DNA of 64,000 nt from Neisseria sicca (GCF_003044565.1 NZ_POXG01000005.1:102799-166798); one strand, 5' to 3'. Numbered from the stretch's first letter, positions 15,183-23,723 are shown. A program made the numbers and translations. Notes: generated by a model from the sequence alone, not told the origin.

Positions 15183-15950
15183 TTACGCACTCTGCCGCAT
15201 CGGGCGGATAACGGGCAGGCCTTTGCTGTCGTATAAAAGTTCGATGTCCACTTTGTACAGCCTGCCTATCATGTCTGCCTGCAACACGTCCTGCGGCGCG
15301 CCCTGAGCCTGTACTTTGCCTTCTCCGAGCAGAATCACGCCGTCTGAAAACTGCGCGGCGAGGCTCAAATCGTGCAACACCATCAGCGTAACCAGATTGT
15401 GTTCGTGCGTGTATTGCACCACGCGCTCCAAGAGGTTCAACTGGTGGTGCATATCCAGCGCGCTGACCGGTTCGTCCAGCATCAGGATTTCGGGGCGGCG
15501 CAGCATGACTTGGGCAAACATCACGAGCTGCCGCTGTCCGCCGGAAAGCCGCATGACGTCGCGGTGCGCCAGATGGCCGATGCCCAGCTCCGCCATGATA
15601 CTTGCGGCTTCGTGCAGCAGTTCGTCGCCGACATGCATGTGCAGCGCGTCCATGCGGCCGAGCAACACGACTTCCAGCGCGGTCAGCGAGGCTTCGGCGG
15701 CGGTGTCCTGCGGCATATAGCCTATGCGTTTGCGCCAGCTTTGCAGGTGGATTTTGCTCAACACTTCGTCGCCGTAGCGGATGGTGCCTTTGTGCGCCAC
15801 TTCGCCGAAAATCGTTTTCATCAGCGAGGATTTGCCCGTACCGTTCGGGCCGAGCACGGAATAGACTTTGCCTTGTTCCAGCGTCAAATCGATACTGTCG
15901 GCGACCACATAATCGCCGCGCCGGATATGGACGTTTTCAAGTTTCAACAT
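15183..15950 (-). CDS. Iron/siderophore ABC transporter ATP-binding protein (FecE-type)
   Basis: A 255-residue ATPase of the FecE/FepC/BtuD group. Walker A is GPNGTGKSS, the Q-loop is GYMPQDTA, the signature is LSGGQRQLV, Walker B is ILMLDEP, and the switch His is in VLHDLSLAA. It powers the FecCD-type permease encoded 10 bases upstream, so the two are co-transcribed. With the binding protein at 17812-18927 they form a complete importer for an iron complex, probably a siderophore or haem-like ligand. The C-terminal segment after residue 225 has no special motif. Confidence 0.92.
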   Translation of the reverse strand: MLKLENVHIRRGDYVVADSIDLTLEQGKVYSVLGPNGTGKSSLMKTIFGEVAHKGTIRYGDEVLSKIHLQSWRKRIGYMPQDTAAEASLTALEVVLLGRMDALHMHVGDELLHEAASIMAELGIGHLAHRDVMRLSGGQRQLVMFAQVMLRRPEILMLDEPVSALDMHHQLNLLERVVQYTHEHNLVTLMVLHDLSLAAQFSDGVILLGEGKVQAQGAPQDVLQADMIGRLYKVDIELLYDSKGLPVIRPMRQSA

Positions 15951-15960
15951 TTCAGACGAC

Positions 15961-17007
15961 CTACCGTTTCGTTAACACAATCCAGAAGAAGAACGGCACG
16001 CCGACAAACGACGTAACGATGCCCACCGGAAACAGCGCGCCGGGGATAATCACCTTGGACAACACGCTCGCCACCGATAAAAACGCCGCCCCCGCCAGCA
16101 TCGCGCCGGGCAGGAAGAAACGTTGGTCTTCGCCCAAAAGAATCCGCGCCACATGCGGTGCGACTAGTCCGATAAAGCCGATGACGCCGACAAAACTGAT
16201 GGCCGTTGCCGTCATAATGGCCACCAACACCAGCGTTTTTAGGCGTAAAAGTTGCAGATTGATGCCCAGCCCGACGGCGCGTTCTTCGCCCAAACGCAGC
16301 GCGGTCAGCTTCCACACGTCGCGCGAAAGCAGAATCACGCATACCGCCGTAACCGCCGCCGTAACCGCGACAGTCTCCCAAGTCGCCTTGGTCAGGCTGC
16401 CGAACAGCCAAAACAGAATCTGCTGCGAAATCTCAGGCGCGGCGATAAACTGAATCAGCGACAGAATCGACTGAAACAGAAACAAAAGCGCAATCCCCAC
16501 CAACACCAGCATCGCCGAGTTGAAGCGGCGCGCCGAAGCAAACAGAAACAAGATGCCCGAAGCCAGCATGGTCATCACAAACGCCCCGATGGGAACGGCA
16601 ACCGTTTCAGGCAGCCCGAAACCGCCGAACGCAATCACCACCGACGCACCCAAACCCGCCGCCGCCGCCAAACCCAGCGTATAAGGGCTGGCCATCGGAT
16701 TGTTCAACAGCGTCTGAATCTCCGCCCCGCCGACACCCAAAGCCGCACCGACCACCAGCGCCATCACCGCAATCGGCAGGCGCAAATCCATCACAATCAG
16801 GCGGTTCATCTCGTCTGTTTCGGGTTTGCCCAGCAAAACATTGACCACTTCGCCGACAGGCAGCGTGTCCGTCATCGCCGGACCGGTAGCGATGTCGAAT
16901 AGAAAACTGACCACCGCGATGATTAAAAACATCAAAACAATTAACCAACGCTTGCCTTCCAACTTGCGCTGGTTTTTCACAATCTCGGCGACAACCGAAT
17001 CATTCAT
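15961..17007 (-). CDS. Iron/siderophore ABC transporter permease (FecCD family)
   Basis: A 348-residue polytopic inner-membrane protein. Family landmarks are LRLPIAVMALVVGAALGVGG, NNPMASPYTLGLAAAAGLGA and the cytoplasmic coupling segment FIGLVAPHVARILLG. About nine to ten hydrophobic segments fit the BtuC/FhuB fold. A single permease gene suggests a homodimer. It overlaps no gene, lies 10 bases before the ATPase and ends near a DUS. An 800-base repeat-filled gap separates it from the upstream binding-protein gene, so read-through or an internal promoter is needed for co-expression. Confidence 0.92.
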   Translation of the reverse strand: MNDSVVAEIVKNQRKLEGKRWLIVLMFLIIAVVSFLFDIATGPAMTDTLPVGEVVNVLLGKPETDEMNRLIVMDLRLPIAVMALVVGAALGVGGAEIQTLLNNPMASPYTLGLAAAAGLGASVVIAFGGFGLPETVAVPIGAFVMTMLASGILFLFASARRFNSAMLVLVGIALLFLFQSILSLIQFIAAPEISQQILFWLFGSLTKATWETVAVTAAVTAVCVILLSRDVWKLTALRLGEERAVGLGINLQLLRLKTLVLVAIMTATAISFVGVIGFIGLVAPHVARILLGEDQRFFLPGAMLAGAAFLSVASVLSKVIIPGALFPVGIVTSFVGVPFFFWIVLTKR

Positions 17008-17127
17008 GTTTTAAACCTCTGAAATTAAGTAACAAGGTCGGACATTCATGCCCGACCATCTCTTTTGTCTGTATCCGTTTTGAAAGGGTGTTTTTTGAAA
17101 ATCGGGATAACGGCGTTCCAAACGGCT

Positions 17128-17249
17128 TTGCCCTCTCCCTAGCCCTCTCCCACGGGGAGAGGGAACAAATTGCAGGGAATCACAACAATAGTCGGACTTC
17201 AGTTATCTGATCCCCTCTCCCCGTGGGAGAGGGCTAGGGAGAGGGCAAA
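17128..17249. repeat. Large inverted repeat with ~36-bp arms
   Basis: TTTGCCCTCTCCCTAGCCCT at the left is inverted at the right end (17213-17249) across a loop of about 50 bases. It could fold into a long RNA hairpin and end or attenuate transcription between the binding protein and the permease genes. Confidence 0.85.
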
Positions 17250-17436
17250 ACAGTCAAACCCACCTGAAGCTCTCTGTTCGGTACGACGGGCAGTCGTAAC
17301 GTGGGCTTTGCCCACGAAAACAGGAACCCCCATACCGCTTGCCATCATTTCCGTAAACATTACCCGTGGGCAAAGCCCACGCTACTTTCAGACGACCTTC
17401 CGCATAAAAAGGTCGTCTGAAACCCGCAAGCCCGCC

Positions 17437-17457
17437 TTACTGACTTTTCGGATACAG
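17437..17457 (-). pseudogene. Duplicated tail of the iron-binding-protein gene
   Basis: On the minus strand this reads Leu-Tyr-Pro-Lys-Ser-Gln-stop, almost identical to the end of the true gene (LYPKGQ-stop at 17812). The flanking CGCATAAAAAGGTCGTCTGA is shared too. It is a vestige of a 375-base-offset tandem duplication, not a gene. Confidence 0.75.
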
Positions 17458-17494
17458 ATACAATCAACCTCTTACATCGATACAGCTTATTACC

Positions 17495-17604
17495 AGCCGT
17501 CATTCCCGCGCAGGCGGGAATCCATCGAAAATTTTAAGAAACGGGTATTTAGAAACAGTTACCAAAATTCAAAAATGGATTCCCGCCTGCGCGGGAATGA
17601 CGGC
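17495..17604. repeat. NIME: two inverted dRS3 repeats with spacer
   Basis: ATTCCCGCGCAGGCGGGAAT (17502-17521) and ATTCCCGCCTGCGCGGGAAT (17579-17598) match the dRS3 consensus ATTCCC-N8-GGGAAT. They enclose a 57-base AT-rich spacer and are bounded by CAGCCGTC / GACGGCTG. This is a neisserial intergenic mosaic element; dRS3 is a known target of filamentous Nf prophage integration. Confidence 0.9.
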
Positions 17605-17811
17605 TGACAGAAGAACTGTATCAAAAACCAAGTGAACCGCAGTCGTAGCATGGGCTTCGCTCACGAAAACATGGAACCCCCCATACTGTTCGCCATCATT
17701 TCCGCAAACATCACCCGTAGGCAAAGCCCACGCTACGGTTCTGTACAAAACCCACGCTGCTTTCAGACGACCTTTCGCATAAAAAGGTCGTCTGAAACCC
17801 AGAAGCCCGCC

Positions 17812-18927
17812 TTACTGCCCTTTCGGATACAGGTAAAACGTACCATTTGGTACAACAGGCAGGTTTTGGCGGTAGAAGTCGGTATAAGTTTTCTCAGGAT
17901 TGAAGTCTTTGAACAACTGCGGATAAATCGCTTTGGCCATAAATTGAATTGATGCGCCGTCGGAAAGCGTGCGCGAATTGGCGTGATAGGCGGCGTAGAG
18001 GCGGTTGTTCTTAATCGCAGGCAGGTTGGCCCAGCCGGCGCGTTTGGCAAAGCCTGCCAAGCGTTTTTCCGCTTCCGCTTTCGGAATGCTCCAGCCCATG
18101 ACCATGGCGGTAGGACTTTTCTTCAATTCGGTTTCGCGGCCGGTAATCACGATCACGTCGGGTTTGGCTGCGAGGACTTTTTCAGGATTGATCGGGCCGT
18201 AGAATTCGACCAAAGAAGCGGCGATATTGTTGCCGCCAACCAGTGTCACCATCGGACCCCACATGCTTTTGCCGAAGGTAAAACTGTGTTCGGCAGGGCC
18301 TTTGTTGCCGAATTCGACATACACTTTAGGCTTGGGCAGGTTGGCTTTTTTCACGCGCGCTTGGATGGTGTCGGCGATGCGTTTGTAGTCCGCCGCCAGC
18401 TTGTCGGCCTTTTGCTGTTGGCCGGTCAGCGTGCCGATAAGTTTGGTTGATTGGATGTGTTTGGCGACCGTTTGCGCGTTGTAATCCAACACCACAATCG
18501 GAATGCCCGCTTTGTTGATGCGGGCAAGGTCGGAACCCAGAGCTTTGTACTGCCAGTCTGCCAGAATCAGCAAATCGGGTTTCAATGCCAAGACTTTTTC
18601 AACGGAGAACGTGCCGACTTCCAACTCGCCCACATCGGCAAGCTGGTTCAACTTGGGCACGGCTTTGCTGAACGCCGCCCAGCTCGGCGGCGCCCAGTCG
18701 GACCAAACCGCTTTGGAGAAACCGACCACATTATTCAGAGCGTCCTTGCCGCCGATGGCCATGTAGTCTTGATAATAAAAGCCCAAAACCACGCGTTTGG
18801 CGGGCAGGTCGACGGTTACTTTGCGGCCGTTGACATCGGTAATTTGAACCGGTTTGGCATAAGCGGCGGCAGTGCCGAATGCCAATGCGGCGGCAAGGGC
18901 AAGGGAGGAGAAGCGCGAAAGTTTCAT
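17812..18927 (-). CDS. Periplasmic iron/siderophore-binding protein
   Basis: A 371-residue class III (FhuD/BtuF-like) binding protein with a signal peptide cut near residue 24 (AYA/KPVQ). Two lobes are joined by a long helix (residues ~155-190). Family landmarks are KRVVLGFYYQDYMAIGG, LALKPDLLI and VLAAKPDVIVITGR. It delivers an iron complex to the FecCD-type permease encoded downstream. AAGGA precedes the ATG, and a Fur-box-like palindrome lies 48 bases upstream, so expression is probably repressed by iron. The last codons are duplicated 375 bases downstream. Confidence 0.9.
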   Translation of the reverse strand: MKLSRFSSLALAAALAFGTAAAYAKPVQITDVNGRKVTVDLPAKRVVLGFYYQDYMAIGGKDALNNVVGFSKAVWSDWAPPSWAAFSKAVPKLNQLADVGELEVGTFSVEKVLALKPDLLILADWQYKALGSDLARINKAGIPIVVLDYNAQTVAKHIQSTKLIGTLTGQQQKADKLAADYKRIADTIQARVKKANLPKPKVYVEFGNKGPAEHSFTFGKSMWGPMVTLVGGNNIAASLVEFYGPINPEKVLAAKPDVIVITGRETELKKSPTAMVMGWSIPKAEAEKRLAGFAKRAGWANLPAIKNNRLYAAYHANSRTLSDGASIQFMAKAIYPQLFKDFNPEKTYTDFYRQNLPVVPNGTFYLYPKGQ

Positions 18928-18974
18928 TAGAGTAAAATCCTTGTAATAAATAATGTTATATATAATTTATATAT

Positions 18975-18995
18975 AAATAAGAATCTTTCTTATTT
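18975..18995. promoter_or_regulatory. Fur-box-like palindrome upstream of the binding protein
   Basis: AAATAAGAA-TCT-TTCTTATTT is a perfect 9-3-9 palindrome in an AT-rich promoter region. It resembles Fur operators, and the downstream importer genes fit iron regulation. Confidence 0.65.
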
Positions 18996-19186
18996 TTAAT
19001 GCGAGCCTAATGGATTTAAAATAAACGGAAAAGTTCCGTTACTCAGGGAAGTTTTTATTGCAAGCGTGATGGTGTTTATTGTTCAAACAACGCCTGCCGT
19101 TTGCCCGATAAAAGGTCGTCTGAAATATCAAGCAAAGACATAACCCCTTGTCAATATTCTGTCATTTCATTTTTCGAAAGTCCGCC

Positions 19187-20017
19187 ATGCTGACAATTAC
19201 CACCTGCCTTACCTACCCCGAACCGCCATCCAACCTGCTGCCGTTGGCGGACGCGCTGACACGGGACGGCATACCCACCGCCTTCACACCCTGGCAAAAC
19301 TGCCCGAAATCCGCCTTTATCCTGCCTTTGTGCGCATGGGATTATGCGGCGGAGCCTGAAGCGTTTGGGCAGTGGCTGACAGAAGCGGAAGCGGGCGGGC
19401 AAAGGTTTATCAACCCCGTCGGGCTGATGCGTTGGAACATGGACAAACGTTATTTGTGCGATTTGGCAGAATGGGGGGCGGACGTGATTCCGAGTGTGCA
19501 GACGTCATCTGAAAAAGAAGAATTGGAAGAAGTTTTAGAGAATCGGGGCTGGCGGGAAGCGGTCGTCAAACCCGTTATCGGGCAGAGCGGGCGCGGTGTG
19601 GCAAAAATCAGGGCAGGAGAAGTGTCGTTGAAGGCGGAGGATTATCCGCAAGGCGTCATCGTCCAGCCTTATATCCGCGAAATCGAAACGGCGGGCGAAA
19701 CTTCGCTGGTGTTTTTTGACGGGCATTTCAGCCATGCCGTACTGCGTATGCCGTCCCAAGGCGAATGGCGCGCCAATTCCGCCTACGGAGTCGCCGTCAG
19801 CCCTGCCGCGCCGCCGGAAAAAGCAGTCGAAACCGCACGGCAGATATTGGCAATGCTGCCCCAAATACCGGCATACGCCCGCATAGACGGGACGCTGATT
19901 GGCGAAAGATTACTGCTCAACGAATTGGAACTGATCGAACCCGCCCTTTACCTGCATACCGCTGAAAACGCGGTTGCCCATATGGCGCAGGCGGTGAAGC
20001 GCGTTATCGCGGGTTGA
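19187..20017 (+). CDS. ATP-grasp domain protein (RimK/glutathione-synthetase-like)
   Basis: A 276-residue protein of the ATP-grasp superfamily. Segments EAVVKPVIGQSGRGVAKI (nucleotide-binding Lys and Gly-rich loop), VIVQPYI, and the C-terminal NELELIEPALYL (metal-binding Glu/Asn) are diagnostic. Such enzymes ligate a carboxylate to an amine with ATP; the substrate here is unknown. The ATG at 19187 fits best because the N-terminal strand MLTITTCLTYPE begins there. It is divergent from the iron-binding gene. Its DUS terminator has been split by the IS element just downstream. Confidence 0.85.
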   Translation: MLTITTCLTYPEPPSNLLPLADALTRDGIPTAFTPWQNCPKSAFILPLCAWDYAAEPEAFGQWLTEAEAGGQRFINPVGLMRWNMDKRYLCDLAEWGADVIPSVQTSSEKEELEEVLENRGWREAVVKPVIGQSGRGVAKIRAGEVSLKAEDYPQGVIVQPYIREIETAGETSLVFFDGHFSHAVLRMPSQGEWRANSAYGVAVSPAAPPEKAVETARQILAMLPQIPAYARIDGTLIGERLLLNELELIEPALYLHTAENAVAHMAQAVKRVIAG

Positions 20018-20110
20018 TGATAAAGAACCAATGCAAAAAAGGTCGTCTGAAAACTGAACTGCACCCCAAAAGTTGGACATCCCCTCCAACTCACAAGGTG
20101 CAGTTTTTTT

Positions 20111-20461
20111 ATGAGCAAATATACATTACACTTCAAATACCAAGCCGTACTCCACTACCTGCATATACGCAGCCAACAGCGTACCGCAGACCACTACGGC
20201 ATTTCCCGAACCCACCTGAGACGATGGATACGCGCCTATCAGGAAGGCGGTATCGGCGCACTCGAACATCCCCAATCCAAAACCATGACCGACCACCGCA
20301 AAAACCCCTTCATCGCCGACAAACCCGACCAAGAAAAAACACAGGCAGAACTTATCGAAGAGTTGTGCTATATGCGCGCAAAGGTTGCCTACCTAAAGGA
20401 GTTGAAAGCCCTCAGCCAAAAGCAGACCGCAAAGGACAAAGCCAAACCGTCCAAACACTGA
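20111..20461 (+). CDS. IS transposase OrfA (helix-turn-helix)
   Basis: A 116-residue IS3-family (IS150 group) OrfA. The N-terminal helix-turn-helix includes HYLHIRSQQRTADHYGISRT, and the C-terminal EELCYMRAKVAYLKELKAL is a leucine-zipper-like segment. In an active element OrfA would be fused to OrfB by a -1 frameshift near its end. Its stop TGA overlaps the start of the OrfB frame. OrfA itself looks intact. Confidence 0.92.
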   Translation: MSKYTLHFKYQAVLHYLHIRSQQRTADHYGISRTHLRRWIRAYQEGGIGALEHPQSKTMTDHRKNPFIADKPDQEKTQAELIEELCYMRAKVAYLKELKALSQKQTAKDKAKPSKH

Positions 20462-21261
20462 GGGCGCAACACCCGCTCAAATACCTGCTGCACATCGCAA
20501 ACCTGCCCAAAAGCAGCTTTTACTACTATCACCAAGACCGACCCGACCCCGACGCAGCCGACAAAGCCCTCCTCATCGAAACCTACCGGCGGCATAAAGG
20601 ACGCTACGGGCAAAGGCGCATTGCCGCAGCATTGGGTTGGAACCACAAAAAAGCAGCTCGGCTGATGAAACAGATGGAACTGAAAGCCCTCATACGGGCG
20701 AAAAAAGCCTACCGCCATCCCGCCATGGGCGAAATATCGGAACACCTCCTCAAACGCCGGTTCAATGCCTGAAAACCCAACGAAAAATGGCTGACCGACG
20801 TGACCGAACTCAAAGGAAAGGACGGCAAACTGTACCTCTCGCCGATATTGGACCTGTTCAACCGCGAGATCGTCGCCTACGCCATGAGCCGCAGAGCCGA
20901 CAGTGAAATGGTGAAGGAAATGCTCGAAAAAGCCGCACCCCGGCTGACTGATAAGGGAACGATGCTGCATTCCGACCAAGGTGTGCTATACCGTACGTCG
21001 GGATATAGGGAATTACTTGCCCAACATTCCATGGTTCAAAGCATGTCGCGAAAGGCGAATTGTTGGGACAATGCGCCGATGGAGAGTTTCTTTGCCGTGT
21101 TGAAGACGGAGTGTTTCTATAACGCAGGGGAATTGACGGTGGACGAATTGATGAAACAGATAGATGACTATATGGATTACTACAACCGGGAGCGTTGCAG
21201 TTTGAAATTGAAAAAGCTGAGTCCTGTCGCATACAGAACCCAGCTTGCACAGAGCGCCTGA
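20458..21261 (+). pseudogene. IS transposase OrfB, interrupted by an in-frame TGA
   Basis: The DDE integrase of the IS. The N-terminal part (LKYLLHIANLPKSSFYYY...RRIAAALGWNHKKA) is followed by an in-frame TGA at 20770-20772. The same frame then continues with KWLTDVTELKGKDGKLYLSP (first catalytic Asp), HSDQGVLYR (second Asp) and NCWDNAPMESFFAVLK (catalytic Glu). The stop separates the DNA-binding part from the catalytic core, so the element is probably inactive unless supplied in trans. Both halves are otherwise undamaged, so the mutation is recent, or a sequencing error. Confidence 0.85.
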
Positions 21262-21356
21262 ATAGGCTTTTATGAGTGTCCAAGATTTGGGGGGCAGTTC
21301 AAACAAAGGTAGCGGGTTTAAACCGTGCTATGCTTGTTTTCAGACGACCTTTTTAG

Positions 21357-21463
21357 AATAGTGGATTAAATTTAAACCAGTACGGCGTTGCCTCGCCTTG
21401 TCGTACTATCTGTACTGTCTGCGGCTTCGTCGCCTTGTCCTGACTTAAATTTGATCCACTATA
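21357..21463. mobile_element. CREE, short form with a degenerate left end
   Basis: The left end reads AATAGTGGATTAAATTTAAA instead of TATAGTGG; the right end is ATTTGATCCACTATA. It follows the right half of the split DUS pair. Confidence 0.88.
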
Positions 21464-21500
21464 AAACCGACTGCGTTCGGCAGTCAACCTTTGATCGGCA

Positions 21501-21593
21501 TTACAATTTAGGCTCCACCATCCAGACTGCGGCGAGTGTGACGATGGATGCCAAACTGATGATCATGATTAAATTTAAAAACAAAATTGACAT
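21501..21593 (-). CDS. 30-aa single-pass membrane miniprotein
   Basis: Starts MSILFLNLIMIISLASIV and ends MVEPKL-stop: one hydrophobic helix over residues 2-25 and a short charged tail. A strong ribosome binding site CGGAGG lies 6 bases before the ATG, which is the main reason to call it. It lies between two CREEs. It resembles the small subunits of respiratory oxidases or transporters in size and shape, but no family is recognised. Confidence 0.55.
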   Translation of the reverse strand: MSILFLNLIMIISLASIVTLAAVWMVEPKL

Positions 21594-21693
21594 ATAGCCT
21601 CCGAAATGTTTGCTGTTGTGTTTATTATTGATACTGCCGTTCGGTATCATGGCGTACCGTAAGGCAGTTAGCGGCTTTACGCGGATACCCTTT

Positions 21694-21850
21694 TATAGTG
21701 AATTAACTTTAAATCAGTACGGCGTCGCCTCGCCTTAGCTCAAAGAGAACGATTCTCTAAGGTGCTGAAGCACCAAGTGAATCGGTTCCGTACTATCTGT
21801 ACTGTCTGCGGCTTCGTCGCCTTGTCCTGATTTAAAGTTAATCCACTATA
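21694..21850. mobile_element. CREE, full-length 157-bp form
   Basis: Ends TATAGTGAATTAACTTTAAA and TTTAAAGTTAATCCACTATA. It is upstream of the PAP2 gene. The remaining AT-rich 190 bases to the PAP2 start hold no gene. Confidence 0.95.
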
Positions 21851-22042
21851 TTGAACCGCTTTGCCGGGCGGGTAGAATAGCATTGTCAGAATAGTCACTT
21901 GGTGTATTTACCTAATTTATCAAAGAGAAAAAAGCAATAATTATCAACAATTAATAAAAAGAACTATCAATTTCGGATATTTTTTATCAAACATGGCTCA
22001 TTAACAGGAAAACTTTTCTAAATCTCTATTTTTATTTGATTT

Positions 22043-22711
22043 ATGCACAATTTTCATATCCGTTTCCGCCGCACGGCGCTCATAGCCGGTGTGGTATTTT
22101 TGCCTTTGGCGGTGTTGATTGCCTTCCATTTACACACGCACGGCGGTTTTGAATTTGAAGAGCCTCTGATGATGTGGGTTCACCATAACATCGGCGAAGG
22201 CTTTTTCCCTATTGCCACCGTTTTGCATTATTTGGGCAAAACTGCCATTGCCGTGCCTTTAATCGGCATCGCGGCTTGGTGGCTGTATCGGGTCGGCAAC
22301 CGTCGCGGCGCATTGTTTTGCGTTTCTGCCGCCTTGATACCGACACTGAATATGTTGTTGATTAAAAATTGGTTTGAGCGTCCGCGACCGCTGTTTTGGC
22401 CGCGCATGATTGAAGAGACTAATTTTTCGTTTCCCAGCGGACACAGTACATTTTCCGCCGCCATTGCCGTCATGATGATTATGTTGTGCCGTGAGACGCC
22501 CTATCGGCGTGTTGCGTGGCTGATCGGCATCGCCTTTGCCCTGAGTACCGGTTTTTCGCGCGTTTATCTGGGCGTGCATTACCCGACCGACGTTTGGGCG
22601 GGCTGGACAAACGGCACGCTGACCGCGTTGTTGGTTTATTATTTCGTGTTCAGGGGCCGCTATCTTTCAGATGACCCTGCCGTCTCCCAAATATCTTCAG
22701 ATTATGAATAA
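22043..22711 (+). CDS. PAP2-family membrane phosphatase
   Basis: A 222-residue integral membrane phosphatase. The three PAP2 motifs are complete: KNWFERPRP, PSGH (in FPSGHS) and SRVYLGVHYPTD. It has about five to six transmembrane segments. Members dephosphorylate phosphatidylglycerol phosphate, undecaprenyl pyrophosphate or lipid A; which applies here cannot be told. No clear ribosome binding site is visible before the ATG. Its last codons overlap the start of the downstream hydrolase by 8 bases, indicating translational coupling. Confidence 0.9.
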   Translation: MHNFHIRFRRTALIAGVVFLPLAVLIAFHLHTHGGFEFEEPLMMWVHHNIGEGFFPIATVLHYLGKTAIAVPLIGIAAWWLYRVGNRRGALFCVSAALIPTLNMLLIKNWFERPRPLFWPRMIEETNFSFPSGHSTFSAAIAVMMIMLCRETPYRRVAWLIGIAFALSTGFSRVYLGVHYPTDVWAGWTNGTLTALLVYYFVFRGRYLSDDPAVSQISSDYE

Positions 22712-23672
22712 CTTATCGCCCAATACGCCGTTTTGGCTGCGCAACGGCCACGCCGACACTATTTTCGCCAAATTCCTGCAACGCCCCTCCCCCGCTTACC
22801 GGCGCGAGTTGCTGCCCGACAGCACCGGCAAAGCACAAGTCGCCTACGATTTTGTCGACAGCCCCAATCCCGACGCGCCGCTGGTGGTTTTGTTTCACGG
22901 CTTGGAAGGCAGCAGCCAGAGCCATTACGCGGTCGAATTGATGCGCGCGGTACAAGACAAAGGCTGGAACGGCGTGGTCGCCCATTTCCGCAGTTGCGGC
23001 GGCATCCCCAATACCGCGCCCGTGTTCTACCATTTGGGCGATACGCCTGAAATCGCCTTTATGCTCGACACGCTTGCCGCACGTTATCCCGTCATTTATG
23101 CGGCAGGCGTTTCACTCGGCGGCAATGCCTTGGCAAAATATTTGGGCGAACAAGGCAGCAATGCGCTGCCCCGCGCCGCCGCCGTCATTTCCGCGCCGGT
23201 TGATGCGACGCTGGCGGGTACGCGCTTCGACAAAGGCATGTCGCGCCTGTTATACACCCGTTATTTTTTGAACTCGTTGCTGCCCAAAGCTCGCGACGTT
23301 GCCGATTTGCAGCATGTCCATTCCGACCGCGATACGGCTGCCCTGTTGAAGCAATGCAAAACGCTGGGCGACTTCGACGATACGTTTACCGCGCCGCTGC
23401 ACGGTTTTGCCGACCGTTTCGACTATTACCGCCGCGCCTCGTGCAAACCGTGGCTCAAAACGGTCGCCAGTCCTTTGCTGCTGCTCAACGCCGTCAACGA
23501 CCCCTTCCTGCCGCCCGAAGCCCTGCCGAATGCGGACGAAGTGTCTCCGTCCGTCACGCTTTTGCAGCCCGAACACGGCGGACACGTCGGCTTCGTCAGC
23601 CGCGACGGGGGTCGTCTGAATCTGCAATGGCTGCCGCAAACCGTATTGTCTTATTTCGCACAATTTGAATAA
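22704..23672 (+). CDS. Alpha/beta hydrolase, YheT/EMB8 family
   Basis: A 322-residue hydrolase. The nucleophile elbow is GVSLGG, preceded by the strand/turn LFHGLEGSSQSHY. The catalytic His lies in PEHGGHVGFVS near the C-terminus and an acidic residue in NAVNDPFLP. YheT-like proteins are esterases of unclear physiological substrate. The ATG at 22704 overlaps the PAP2 stop (ATGAATAA arrangement), so the pair is co-translated, perhaps in lipid turnover. A DUS hairpin terminates the unit. Confidence 0.9.
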   Translation: MNNLSPNTPFWLRNGHADTIFAKFLQRPSPAYRRELLPDSTGKAQVAYDFVDSPNPDAPLVVLFHGLEGSSQSHYAVELMRAVQDKGWNGVVAHFRSCGGIPNTAPVFYHLGDTPEIAFMLDTLAARYPVIYAAGVSLGGNALAKYLGEQGSNALPRAAAVISAPVDATLAGTRFDKGMSRLLYTRYFLNSLLPKARDVADLQHVHSDRDTAALLKQCKTLGDFDDTFTAPLHGFADRFDYYRRASCKPWLKTVASPLLLLNAVNDPFLPPEALPNADEVSPSVTLLQPEHGGHVGFVSRDGGRLNLQWLPQTVLSYFAQFE

Positions 23673-23723
23673 TGTTCCCAAACGGCTGTCGGCGTAGCGT
23701 TGAGGCAAACGGTTGAAACAAAC

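Larger units (their letters stand above)
17008..17811. repeat. Repeat-filled gap inside the iron-importer locus
   Basis: About 800 bases with no gene. From left to right it holds a long inverted CCCTCTCCC repeat (17128-17249), a GTAACGTGGGC palindromic pair (17296-17395), an outward DUS pair, a duplicated gene tail (17437-17457), a NIME with two dRS3 (17495-17604), a second GTAGCATGGGC pair (17645-17736) and another outward DUS pair (near 17761-17796). The segments 17280-17460 and 17630-17835 are related, so an ancestral block was duplicated. Confidence 0.85.
20055..21301 (+). mobile_element. IS3-family insertion sequence (IS1655-like), 1,247 bp
   Basis: The terminal inverted repeats are 25 bp with three mismatches: left TGAACTGCACCCCAAAAGTT, right inverted TGAACTGCCCCCCAAATCTT. 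They are flanked by a 3-bp direct repeat AAC (20052-20054 and 21302-21304). It carries orfA and a broken orfB. The family call rests on the transposase and on TG...CA ends with a 3-bp target duplication. Confidence 0.92.

Noticed and set aside
20014..20457. Upstream part of the open frame that leads into OrfB
   Set aside because: It crosses the IS left end and reads OrfA sequence in the wrong frame; only the part after 20458 is OrfB.
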